This document shows, piece by piece, positions 32,353-43,412 of a stretch of 64,000 nucleotides of DNA; within the stretch, counting starts at the first letter, position 1, and the number at the start of each line of letters is the position of its first letter. The stretch is from contig JASVEC010000005.1 of assembly GCA_030770535.1 (NCBI GenBank), forward strand, positions 1,488,001 through 1,552,000, in the 5' to 3' direction. Below the pieces are notes generated by a model. It did not search any database and was not told the DNA's origin. It was given only the letters and a program-made list of their open reading frames with translations. The translations under genes were made by a program, and so were the position numbers. The stretch is from Batkoa obscura (Eukaryota; Entomophthoromycota; Entomophthoromycetes; Entomophthorales; Batkoaceae).

Positions 32353-34018
32353 TCACTCGATATTTGAAGGTTGAATTTCTGGATTTATTAAATGCTTAAT
32401 AAGATCAATGGTAAGCAGGGCATCTCTTAATCCAATAGAAAAACCAGCGATTCCTAATTCATTACTCCAACTTGAAATAATGATTTTGTTATTTTTTCCT
32501 TTCTTCTCCTTTTTGTTTTTTAAAAAGTTCATACTTTCTAAGCTATTAATTAAATCATTAAACTCACTTTTACTTACTGCATTAAATAAATCATCACGTT
32601 TACATATTCTAATATATTCTTCAAATAACTAAGTATAACTTAATAATCATAATATATAATAATAATAATGTCAAACACTTACTTTCGTAATACTAAAATA
32701 CTGATTACTACTTCCAGCTAAATTCAATGCTGCTATTAATATCAATTGAGAATTCATTGGTAGATTCTTTAATGATTGAATTAGTGGTGGTGTAGATGTA
32801 GGTGCTAATGCTTTTAAGATGTGGGCTGTACTTATATTCACAGTCTCAGTATTATCTGACATTAAAAATTCTAATGATGCTACGCTAATGGCTTGTTTAC
32901 AGCAATCTAATACTTTTCTTAAATCCCCAGAACTAACTGAAACTTTACGACACAAAAGTTCAATAGCTTTAGGATCAAAAAATTTCGACTTATTATCACC
33001 AACGCTATTGCCATCTATATTATTGCTATCTGTATTGTTGGTATTTATGTTATCTATATATGTGTTTTCAATTGGAATCATCAGCTGATTAACGATCTTT
33101 ATCATTTTTTCAACAGTGTATGGCTGAAATCTAATAACATTTGGTGAAACTATTATAAATAGTTAAGTATAAATTTAAATAAATAACTCAAAACTTACAT
33201 CCTCTTGTTCTTAATCTTGGCAATGAAGTTTCAGTTAAAGTCAGATCATTAGCAATCCCAATCAACACTAATTTTGATTTCTTTTTGTAAACATAAGAAA
33301 ATATTTTGTACATTAACTCAGCATTCTTTTCATTGAGTAAGTAGTCAATCTCATCTAATACTAAAACTCTACAATAACAATGTTAGTTTTATAAAAAAGT
33401 ATAATAAATCACAACTTACAATTGCGGATTACGCTTATTAGTTATATATTCATCAAATAAAACTTCAGCTTTATTTTCTGCTTCTTCATCTTCAATTTTT
33501 AATAATTCAACGATTCGTTCAAAAAAGTGATTCTTTCCCAAACTAACACAATTAACATTTAAAATCAAATAATCTTTACACTTCTTAATAGCATCTTGGT
33601 TAAAGAATGCTTTAATCATAGCTGATTTACCTGTGCCAGGTTGACCACATAGATATAATGAACCTGCCTTTTTATTTAATGCTGTATCCTTCCAAAAAGC
33701 TTCAAGTTCTTTAATCTCATCTTCTCTACCCACTATCTCACCTATATCATAACTTTTATTATTCCCTCTATCAAACATTTTTTTGGCTAATGAGTAAATA
33801 TCTTCAACTTTGACTTCAGCTTCAAGCTCCATTTTTTTCTTTCTACCAATCCTTTTCTTCTTAACTTCTACTTTTCCATTCTCTTCTTTTTGACTTCTCT
33901 TTTCTCTCTTTGTACTTTTTACGTTCTTTTCTACCTTAGTTTGGATACTTTTCTCTACTTTGGCTTCCCTCGTTTTACCATTGTTATTGTTTACTTTTGA
34001 TCGTGTTTGGTATACCAT
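32353..34018 (-). CDS. CDC6: DNA replication licensing factor Cdc6
   Basis: Four exons (34018-33420, 33368-33199, 33149-32683, 32628-32353) give 503 residues. A lysine-rich N terminus (1-65, probable nuclear targeting) precedes the AAA+ module: Walker A GQPGTGKS at 125-132, Walker B LVLDEID around 203-208, sensor region IGIANDLTLTE and PRLRTRG. A linker with SGDLRKVLDCCKQA (sensor 2) and a C-terminal winged-helix region follow. Cdc6 binds ORC at origins in G1 and helps load the MCM2-7 helicase, one subunit of which (MCM6) is encoded 12 kb away. The AGSLYLCGQPGTGKS stretch fits Cdc6/Orc1, and the short N terminus without a BAH domain argues for Cdc6. An Asn/Asp-rich insert lies near residue 290. 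Confidence 0.9.
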
Positions 34019-34537
34019 AATCTCTACAGAATTTTTTTTTAATTTTTGACTTTAATTTATAAAAATTATCAACTAATCAGATTTTACTATAGTAAAGCCA
34101 ATCGTTTAAAAAGTATTTAAAAAGATGGATTTTTGAAATATTTTATTATTATAAATAATAGATAAATAAAAGTAGTAAAGATACCAAGTGCTAAGAATAT
34201 TGAGGCTTAGATCATTTTAGTAGTTTGATTTAAAAAAGTTGCGCTTTTATAATTTTTTTGCATAATTTTTGACTCTTTAAAAAGGTTGTTATTTTCGAGT
34301 AATGTTTATATATTTAAGTAGGAAAAATTAAAACTGCTTCAAATATTTAAACTCGCGTTTTTTAGAAGAATCTTTATGCTTTAAAAAAACTTTGCATTTA
34401 AAAATGGTAGTTCATTTGGAACAATAATTTGAATGGCAATCGAATTTTGAGTTGGTCCGAAATCCAAAAAAGGTAAGTCAACTAAAAGCAAAAGTATAAA
34501 AGCAATGCAAGGTAGTCATCAAAATTATAAAACCAAA
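34019..34537. other. Divergent promoter region, CDC6 and beta-lactamase-family gene A
   Basis: AT-rich, no other gene. It is not duplicated with gene A: similarity to the inverted copy ends one base upstream of the ATG at 34538. Confidence 0.6.
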
Positions 34538-36042
34538 ATGAATAGTTTAACAGCAACAGTATTAGGTGTAAGCGTAGGTACAGCTTATCTATTTAGTAGA
34601 ATTTGTAAAAAAGATGAATTTAGTCCTTGGTATACTAAATATTTCAATTTATTCCGTCCAGAATATCCATTTCAATTAGACTATGATAAAGGGTATGAAA
34701 AAATGATGGAAATATTCAAAGATAATTTTAAGCAAGGAAGAGAAGTAGGAGCTTCCGTTACTGTTTATTGTAATGGTAATAAAGTAGTAGATAGTTACGG
34801 TGGCTATCAAAACTTTGAGAAAAAGATTCCTTTTACTAAAAATACACTTTCTACTGTTTATTCAAGTACTAAATTTATGGTATGTAATTATATTTTAATT
34901 TATAATTTATTTTACTAATTTATTTTACTAATTTATTTTACTAATTTATTTTACTAATTTATTTTACTAATTTATTTTAACAGACAGCTTTAGTCATTAG
35001 TAGATTAGTTGATCAAGGTTTACTCAATTATAATGATAAAGTTACTAAATATTGGCCAGAATTTGGAAAGAATAATAAAGAGAATGTAACTATTGGAGAT
35101 GTATTAAGACATGATGCTGGTATCCCATACTTTAAAGAAGAAAACCCAACATATGACGATGTAAAAGATTCAACTAAAATAAGAACTTTCCTTGAAAATG
35201 AAGAACATCATTTTGATGGTAAAACAGAACGTGCTTATCATGCCATTACACGAGGCTTTATTTTAAATGAAATCGTAAGAAGAGTTCATCCAAAAGGATA
35301 TAGTATTGGAATGATTCATGAAAATGAAATCAATTTATTATTAAATAATCAATTTCATTTGGGATTAAGTAAAGAATTACAAGATAGACGTTCTAAATGG
35401 TATACTTATCCGACACTTGATTTATTCTCTGTACTTTTTCTACCAAAAGCTTTATTAGGTGATAAAAAATATACGTTTAATCCTAAACTCTTAGATAAAG
35501 ATTCCATGCTTTCTAAAATCATGAAGTTTAAGTTGGGTTACGGTAAAAACATTGAAAATTCACATTACTTTTCAAATCTTGAAGCCCCTTCTTCAAATGG
35601 ATTTACTAACTCAAATTCTGTAAGTTATTATTATTTAGTATTTAAAATGATATTCATTTATTATTAGTTAGCTAAAGCAGCAGCATGTTTAGCTAATAAA
35701 GGAAGTATTGATGGCATTAAATTGATGAGTGAAAATGGTGTACTTTCATCTATTAATGAAAAAGTATTACGTTTTGATCATGTTCTTCAAATGGAAACTA
35801 CAATGAGTCAAGGAGGTTTTGGTGTATTTAAGTATCCCGAATTTGGTGAAAGATTTAAAGATAGTGAATTTTATGGTTGGTTTGGGGCAGGTGGCTCAAT
35901 GGTAGTATTCAATTTAGAATATAACTTTGCTTTTAGTTATGTTATGAATGCTCAACATTTTAATACTTTTTTTGAAGGCAGAGCTCATCGTCTTTTTATT
36001 GAAGCTTTCAAAGTATATTCTGAAACATTAGAAATTAATTAA
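34538..36042 (+). CDS. Serine beta-lactamase-family hydrolase A (LACT/esterase type)
   Basis: Three exons (34538-34879, 34984-35619, 35668-36042) give 450 residues. An N-terminal hydrophobic segment (about 3-22) suggests a membrane anchor. The family block YEKMMEIFKDNF, GREVGASVTVYCNGNKVVDSYGGYQ leads to the catalytic SxxK motif S109-S-T-K112. Y199 in AYHAITRGFILNEI fits the second catalytic motif, and GWFGAGGSMVVFN corresponds to the C-terminal glycine motif. Relatives include eukaryotic beta-lactamase-domain proteins and fungal esterases of the class C fold; the substrate is unknown and antibiotic hydrolysis is not implied. Start chosen at the Met shared with the inverted copy; an upstream in-frame ATG (34505) lies outside the duplication. 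Intron 1 holds a 13-bp tandem repeat. Confidence 0.88.
34909..34980. repeat. 13-bp tandem repeat in intron 1 of gene A
   Basis: Five and a half copies of TTTATTTTACTAA, ending at the acceptor. Each unit carries TACTAA, close to the fungal branch-point consensus. The inverted copy carries the same array. Confidence 0.85.
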
Positions 36043-36282
36043 CTATTTTATATATTATTTCTATCTAATTAAAAGATTCATGTCATATATACAGCTTTTA
36101 AAATGTAATGTAATGTTTTATTAACTTGATTATTATTTTTTTAAAATAAACCTATTTTTGTTTTAATACAATGGTCTAAAGGTATTCTTTTTATTACAAA
36201 TACTATATAAAGAACTATTTTATTATCTTCAAAATAAAATATAACTTATTTTAAATATGTGATAATGAATTATAATTTCAAA

Positions 36283-37735
36283 TTATATAGCTTTCAAATG
36301 ATTTTTAAAAGCTGGTACAATAAGCTTAGAAGCTCTTCCTTCTCCAAACATTTCATATTGACACCCATTTGTAACATATGCAAAAGAAAAGTTATAATCT
36401 GGATTAAAAAGGACCATTGAGCCACCGAAGCCTCCCCAGCCATAGAAGGGTATATTTTCACCTTTTTCATCTTTAAGTTCATCGAAAGTAAATACTCCAA
36501 ATCCTCCTTTAGTTAAAATAAAGTCTAAATAAACAGCTTGGTCTAAAGCTTTTGTTGGCTCGCTTATAGAATTTTCAAAAGTCTTCTCGGATATGAATAT
36601 CTTGTCATCAAACTTACCATGGTTTGCAAAAAATGCTCCCATTTTAGCTAACTAAAAGATTATAAAAATGTTTAATAAATTGCCATTAGTAACAATAAAC
36701 ATAAGGATTACTGATTTTGAATTGGTAAACCCATTTACACTTGGTAACTCAATCTTGTGCCAATCTGTTGCATTCGATACATCTTGATCTTTAGAGTATT
36801 TAAATTTAGCAATTTTGCTCGCATTTGAGCCATTTTCACCTGTTCTTTTATCAATTTTAATAGCTTTATCACCGATCAATTTCTTAGGCAAAAAAGCTGC
36901 AGCCAAGACGTCTACTATAGGTGGCATGTACCATTTAGCTTTTCTTTCTAATTGAATATTGTTTAATCCAAGGTAAAATTCGATATCAAACTCTTTGTTT
37001 ATTTCTTGTTTATAAATTTGTCCAATTGATCGATGCTGAAGGTCAACTAAGCGAACTATTTCATTCAATATCAAACCTCTAGTAGTACCATGATAACATC
37101 GAACTCTTTCTCCATTAAATACATGTTTTTGATTTTCCAAAACTAATTTTAATTTTTTATGATCATATACTTCTTCTAAAGTTGGTTGAGGGTCATCGAA
37201 ATAAGGTACTCCAGCTTCATGTTTTAATACATCTGAAACAGTTACCTCTTCTTTCCCACCTTTACCGAATTCAGGCCAAATTTCAACTACTTTTTGGTCA
37301 TAAGTTAATAATCCCTGGTCCACCAATCTCGCCATTACACAGTTAGTCTATAAAGATATAATTATGTTTGTTATGTATATATATGACTGTTACCATAAAC
37401 TTTGAACTAGAATATACCAAGTTAAGAGTATTTGAAGTATATTCTTCCCCGCTTTCAAAATTCGCAAACCCACCATATAACTCAACTACGAGCTTACCAT
37501 TAGAGTAAACAGAAACTGAAGAGCCTACTTCTTCTCCGTTTATAAACCCTTTGCTAAAAACCTCCTCAACAGTTTTAAAATCTTCGCTGACGTCACCCTT
37601 TATTTTATAGATTGGTTTAAACAACCCAAATAGCCTGGTATACCAGGGTAAAAAATCACTTTTCTTACTTACTACATAAAGTAAATAAGCAGAAATAATA
37701 GATGCAGAAGCTATCGCTTTTGTCGGAATTGTCAT
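36283..37735 (-). CDS. Serine beta-lactamase-family hydrolase C
   Basis: Three exons (37735-37394, 37347-36712, 36651-36283) give 448 residues. The exon lengths are 342, 636 and 369 nt against 342, 636 and 375 in gene A, so the two are old paralogues with conserved intron positions, arranged tail to tail 240 bp apart. N-terminal anchor about 5-22; SxxK at S109-S-S-K112; CYHGTTRGLILNEI contains the Tyr motif; GWGGFGGSMVLFN is the glycine motif. Sequence identity with gene A is moderate. Same functional reservation: a serine hydrolase or esterase of unknown substrate. Confidence 0.88.
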
Positions 37736-38010
37736 AGTTTGAGTTTAAAAAGTACAAAATAATAATTTTATTGTTCCATTTTATAGCTCTTTTGTAGCCC
37801 AAATAAATAAAAATAAACCAAATTTGAGTTGATGACTATAGAGTATCGCTTTTTTTCAAAACTTGAAAAGTAAAACACTAAGTGCAAAGCATCGCTTAAT
37901 TAATGTTTTGAACTGGACTTTAGATGGTTTGAATGAATATGTTTATTATATAATTGGCTTATATTAATATGTAGCATTGCTCTCTACTACTTATCAAAGT
38001 AAAGGTTATT

Positions 38011-38111
38011 TGGGGATGTATTTTTATGTTTAAGAATTTTACTAACAATCTTTCTGCTGAAATAGCGCTTAAAAGATGGAAAAAATAATGAAACCAAAAA
38101 AAACACCCCCA
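38011..38111 (-). mobile_element. MITE copy 12 (reverse)
   Basis: TGGGGATGTA to ACACCCCCA with the intact core. It forms an inverted pair with the next copy, 16 bp apart. Confidence 0.87.
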
Positions 38112-38127
38112 TTTGTAAGTTACTATA

Positions 38128-38228
38128 TGAGGATGTTTTTTTTGGTTTCATTATTTTTTCCATTTTTTGAGCGCTATTTCAGCAGGAAGATTGTTGGTAA
38201 AATTCTTAAACATAAAAATACATCCCCA
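38128..38228 (+). mobile_element. MITE copy 13
   Basis: TGAGGATGTTTTTTTT to ACATCCCCA, flanked by TA on both sides. Confidence 0.87.
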
Positions 38229-38630
38229 TATAGCCACCCATTTATTAGAATTAATCAAGGATAGTGTAATAAATTTGTATATGATAGTTGCCATAAATAT
38301 AAAGGAAACATCACTTTAAATACTAAAATGATATCATCAACCATTCGATTCAAAAATATAATGTTATTTTCACTAAGTATTTTATCCACTTTCTAAACTT
38401 AAAAAGCAAAAACTCCCAGTAGTGTTAAGAAGTACTTCCATATATACAGTGTCAACAAAAGTGAGCAATGACTGTTATTTAAATAGAGTGACCAAGTTAT
38501 ATAAAGGGGCTTAACACTTAAAAATAATACAAAAATGATACCTATAATTACAATTAATGACAACAAACCCAAATAACTACAAATTGTTTACTATACAAAA
38601 AACAATCATATAAATTATTCAATTTTAGTA

Positions 38631-40394
38631 TTACTTTATTTTAATATTATTTAAAGATTTAACAATAATTTCAATCAATTTTAAATTGACTCCACATATC
38701 CTCAAAGCAGAAGGAGTATTTAATAATGATTTCAAAAATCCCTTTCCTTTGTGGATATACCTTATATTCTCTTCTGTATATCCTCCATACCGTATAATAA
38801 AAACTAAACATGTAGATAGAAGCGGACAATCAAGAGTAAGAGTGTATTTATGATTATTTGTGATAGTGCTATCGATTACTGAATAGCATTGTTTGAGGGT
38901 AGTTTTAATACGAGTTAGTCTATCTGTATCTATGTTTGTATCGACTGCATATTCATTCATCTCATAAAGTTTCTTTTCTTTGGATTTATCAAACTGAATA
39001 GAATGAATACAAAAGTTGATATGTTGAAAAAAGTAAGCAATGCTATTTTGATAATCATTAAGGATTGTTTTTAAGTTTCGGTCTTTTATTTTCAATAAAG
39101 TATCGTGCATTATACTAGTATATCTCTCTTTAATTGCAAATATTTTAAATGAAATTTTCTTTAAAACGCCTTGAAGTTTTAATTGATCTTCCTTCTCCCT
39201 TGTACTTCTCTCTTTAATAATTCGTAAATCAAAAAATATAGTACTCAATATATAATAAAATTCTTGTAACTTTAAAAAACAATATTGTTGTACATACACA
39301 CTATTTCTATTAAAACCTAATTGATTTTGGTACTTATGCGTGTAATGCTTATCTAATCTTTGAAACATTAAAGGGAAGGTGGGTTCAGCCACATAAGTTC
39401 CAAAAAGCAATAACATTCCATTATAATACAAATTCAAGACACAATAAGTGTAAACACGTTCTATATTAGCCTTCTTAGATACTTTTTTTGGAGATTGATT
39501 CAAGCCTATAATAAATGATATTCTATAACAATGAAATAGAAGAAATTCTTTGAGACTATTAATCCATGGGAAATAAGGTATACCACCAATTAATATAAGT
39601 ATGATCTGTATGTTTTCTAAATTAGGCTTGATTCTAGGAACACTACTGACAAGATTGTAAAGCTTCCCTTCAAAATACTTTATCAATTTTTTGACAATTT
39701 CAGTTTGCTCCATATATAAAAGTCCACTCAAAAGAATTGCTGATTTCAAATTAAAAGAACACGCTACAAAATCAAACCTCATTTCATCAAACAAAGGGAA
39801 GGTCTTATTAACAAATTTAAAATAAGTTGCCAAAGCTTGTTTCAAAATGGGTCCAACATTGATTTTTGTTTCTTTTGGTATCGATTCAAATACAAAAGCA
39901 ATCTTTTTAGGTTTATAAGTTAATAAACCTAGTTTATCAGTTAATATAATAAAAAGATTTAAACCTTTGCTGGGAAAAAAGGGGGATGGATTTTGGATAA
40001 AATTCAATAAATTCTCTAATAAAGACTTTCTTTGAAACTGGTTAAAAAGCACCAAAGTATTATATGAGAAATTATGATTATTTGGTAGTTTCAATAACCG
40101 ATACTTAGCTTCTTCCAAATAACGCTGTCTCAACTTTGGGATATTTTCGTTTACATAAGGTATATCGCCCTTTGAGCTAATTTCAGGTCTAGATGGGGTT
40201 GACTTTTTCCTTGGCTTATATTCAGTATCTTCATCTTTATTATACACAATTTTTCTATCAAAAGTACACTTTAGATTTTTTATTATGCACCTTGAACACT
40301 CAGGTAACAACCTATCACATTTGCTATGGCTTTTACAACATTGGTCGCATCTGTGGCCTCTTCTTTTTAACTCAGCTCTATTCCCCTGGTTCAT
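38631..40394 (-). CDS. Zn2Cys6 fungal transcription factor
   Basis: Intronless, 587 residues. The N-terminal binuclear zinc cluster is C16-x2-C19-x6-C26-x6-C33-x2-C36-x6-C43, with the usual basic residues between the first cysteines (CDQCCKSHSKCDR). It is followed by a basic stretch KPRKK around 61-65. The rest (about 120-587) is helical and hydrophobic, as in the regulatory region of this family, without a motif that names a pathway. Such proteins bind DNA through CGG-type half sites and respond to metabolites. No neighbouring gene is an obvious target. Start at the first Met, 15 residues before C16. Confidence 0.88.
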   Translation of the reverse strand: MNQGNRAELKRRGHRCDQCCKSHSKCDRLLPECSRCIIKNLKCTFDRKIVYNKDEDTEYKPRKKSTPSRPEISSKGDIPYVNENIPKLRQRYLEEAKYRLLKLPNNHNFSYNTLVLFNQFQRKSLLENLLNFIQNPSPFFPSKGLNLFIILTDKLGLLTYKPKKIAFVFESIPKETKINVGPILKQALATYFKFVNKTFPLFDEMRFDFVACSFNLKSAILLSGLLYMEQTEIVKKLIKYFEGKLYNLVSSVPRIKPNLENIQIILILIGGIPYFPWINSLKEFLLFHCYRISFIIGLNQSPKKVSKKANIERVYTYCVLNLYYNGMLLLFGTYVAEPTFPLMFQRLDKHYTHKYQNQLGFNRNSVYVQQYCFLKLQEFYYILSTIFFDLRIIKERSTREKEDQLKLQGVLKKISFKIFAIKERYTSIMHDTLLKIKDRNLKTILNDYQNSIAYFFQHINFCIHSIQFDKSKEKKLYEMNEYAVDTNIDTDRLTRIKTTLKQCYSVIDSTITNNHKYTLTLDCPLLSTCLVFIIRYGGYTEENIRYIHKGKGFLKSLLNTPSALRICGVNLKLIEIIVKSLNNIKIK

Positions 40395-43300
40395 AAAACT
40401 AAAAACAAATAAAGCGATAAACTATTTTGTATAACACAATTATCGTCCAAAAATCTAATGTCCAATTAAATAAATAAAAAGTAAACAAATAACTATTGAC
40501 AATTGACTTATTTTTAGATCAAATTTAGCCTATAGCATTGATTTATTACTGTACTATGCTGGATTATTATTTAAGAGTAATTTTTGTTCTTAGTATTTCT
40601 ATGGAGTAAAAATTACTAAAAGTTCAACAAGTACTATAAATACAATTTTTAGTATCTTAAAACTATTATTTCTAAAGCAAAATACATAAAAGCCCTTCAC
40701 ATATGGGGTGATAAGCTACTATTTTGTCTTAAAAAATACTTAATTGTTAATTATATTGATTCAATTATAAGCTTTTAAGAATTTAGTAAAGTATTATGCC
40801 TATTTTCTATAACTGAATTAGTTATTTTATTTAAAAAGCTATCTTAAGTAGAATGATGTATAATGCTTGTTAATAATAATTACAAAGTTTCAATAATAGA
40901 ACAAAATGGCGACTTAAATGTTTGTGAATATTTTATTTGTACGTAAATGGGTTTTTAAGCCTTAAAAGCCAAAAGCTACCAAATGAGTTTATGAAGATTG
41001 AAAAATTTTTACTCAATTTTAAAATCCCTGGAGTGCACAAAAGTTTGAAGCAAAGTATTCACATATACTAAGCATGCTACGATTGTTAAAGCAATAAATG
41101 TGGGATCAATTAATATTGTTATATATAGTAACCTTGATGTTTGATTTTCATATGCCGATTTTGAGAATTTATCTTCGGTTTTTTCTACAGATAAACTTTT
41201 AATAAATTATTAATGAATTGTTAAAGTTTATGATTCTATTTTATATAAATTTAGAAGTAAATGGAATAAATAGTGAATTAGTCTGTACACTCATAGCTGT
41301 GCTTAAATATATTCCTCTTTTTTTGCCTTCATTTAGTAAATCCCAAAAAAAAAATCTTTATTTGATAGACTACTTTCGTAATTTACTAAACAAAGCCAAA
41401 AAATGAAAGACATGTTTGAGTACAACTATGAGTGTAAGTAAAATTTCTCTTTCTCATTTTAACACTCTCTCCTACCTTATTTTTTGTCTATTTTTACCTT
41501 TAGCTGAATCACTTGGGAACCCATCCCCTCCTAAGGTTTTATAAATAAATAAAAATTCAAAGCCAATATTGTTATAAAAACATGCTCCTGTTATGATATT
41601 TATCAATCTAATGTCAAGTTTTAAAATGTTTTAAAAAATTATTACTTATTAAAATACATCCAGTTAACTAATATTTTTTACTTAACATATTTGAAGTTTA
41701 TTCTGGTTAAGATATTAATAACTTTAATGACAATTAACTATCTATGAATTAAATAAACTAATAATACATTCATAATATTTTATCAAATAGTTTGTTAATA
41801 AACGAAGTTAAAATACTTGACTATCTCCAATAATAAATAAATGAGTAAATAAACACCGAAAATCAAGATTTGATAAAATATAGATATCATTAGTATGTGT
41901 TAAAAAATAAAACAAGGTTGCATGCTTTTAATGAATTTTTATAAATTAGCTTGTTTAAAAGTATCTTATACTTTGTTTTGTATAGTTTATTGAATTTAAA
42001 TAAAAAATCTATTAGGATAAATTTATGAATACAGTTGTAAATAACACGATTTAAAAAACTCTATATAAAATTAGCAAACTAATGATGTTAATTTTTAAAC
42101 CCATTCAAATATTTACTATTTGGTATATTACATGATAAATTAATATTTTCTAAATCGTGATAAAAAGGAGAAACATATGGCTTCAAACTTAGATAACTTT
42201 TTAAAATTTTTGACTATAATAGATAAATGCTTATAAATTAAATAAAAGTAATAGAAGGAACTAGTTTTTATATATAGCTTGAAAGCGCAATGCTCCTAAG
42301 TATGTTATACCTGATATTAAGGTTTATTGAGAATTGAGTTATGGTGTGAGAATTTTATAGCTTTTAGAGCCAGTATTAAGCTTCTTTTTAGAAAATACAT
42401 GCCTGTGGTAGTATATTTTTCACAAATTTATTTTACAGCTTTTATGATTCGGGTTTATTTTTATAAATAAACATTAGTAATATTTAATCCAGTTTAATTT
42501 TGATAAGCGGATTCGATTGATAATTCAGTACTATTGTGTGTTAAAAATCAAATCCTAAACAATGAATTATAAAACATAGTAGACCCACTCAACTTCGAGG
42601 GGTCAACGATCATCTTATTTGATTTTCATACCATCAGACGGCGCATAATATTGCATTTTTATCTTAGTAAAATTCTCCTGTACCCAAATTGAAATCTGTA
42701 TATGATTGGTTTTGTAAACTCGGCAATTAAAGGCAGCTAATTAAACATAATCAATTAGCAAAAATTATAGAAATGCCTTGGGAAAATAAGTTCTAGATAT
42801 AAAGTTTGAAAATTAAATTTAAGTTGTAATTTATTTTGTCTCAGGGGAGGAATTTACAATAAAGAAGCATTCTAATATTTTTTATAGGTTAAATGTGGTT
42901 TAATTAAACATCTCATGGCCTCTTTTTTATTGTTGTGTTATATTACTTAATGACATTTCCGCTTTAGTATTGTGTTATCAATCAAACCAGGGGGGGAAAT
43001 AATAACAAGAATATTCTATAAGATGAAGTGGGGATAAAACAGTGATAAAAATAGCCAATAAAAAGGATCATTTGTCATATTAAGCCTTAGACAAACGCAA
43101 ATATGGCATATACGGGCCAATCAAATCGGACACTTACTTTTTACTATATTTTTGATTTGATTGCTTAGTATAGGGACTAAAGATAAACCTTACCTAAATA
43201 AAAAGAACTTGACGAATTAAATTCCCAGTTAAATATTTAAATAGGGTTATCAAAGAAGATTTTGAAAAAAATGACATCATTTTTAAAGGTCATTAATTCC

Positions 43301-43412
43301 ATAAAATAATGAAAGTTTCGGTTTTAATTGAACTTATACAAAAAATAAAGTATAAATAACCTAAAAATTACTTTTTGTGCTTTTCTTTAAAGTAAATTTA
43401 ATATATTAAACA
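40395..43412. other. Gene-poor spacer of 3.0 kb
   Basis: Divergent interval between the Zn2Cys6 gene and the acyl-CoA synthetase gene. No open frame with coding character, no MITE and no tRNA. Two slightly GC-richer patches (about 42590-42650 and 43080-43140) have no identity I can support. Confidence 0.5.

Larger units (their letters stand above)
34537..36413. repeat. 1.88-kb inverted duplication, arm A
   Basis: Reverse complement of 56027-57903 with no net indel: paired coordinates always sum to 92,440. It covers beta-lactamase-family gene A from its start codon, the whole intergenic spacer and the last 131 bp of the neighbouring gene. I found no difference in the coding segments compared and four substitutions beyond the gene A stop. 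Confidence 0.93.
37736..38630. other. Spacer with a MITE pair
   Basis: Upstream of gene C and downstream of the Zn2Cys6 gene. Contains MITEs 38011-38111 and 38128-38228 in opposite orientation. No other feature seen. Confidence 0.6.

Noticed and set aside
36043-36282. Regulatory role for the spacer between genes A and C
   Set aside because: It is a convergent 3' spacer and I see no specific motif.
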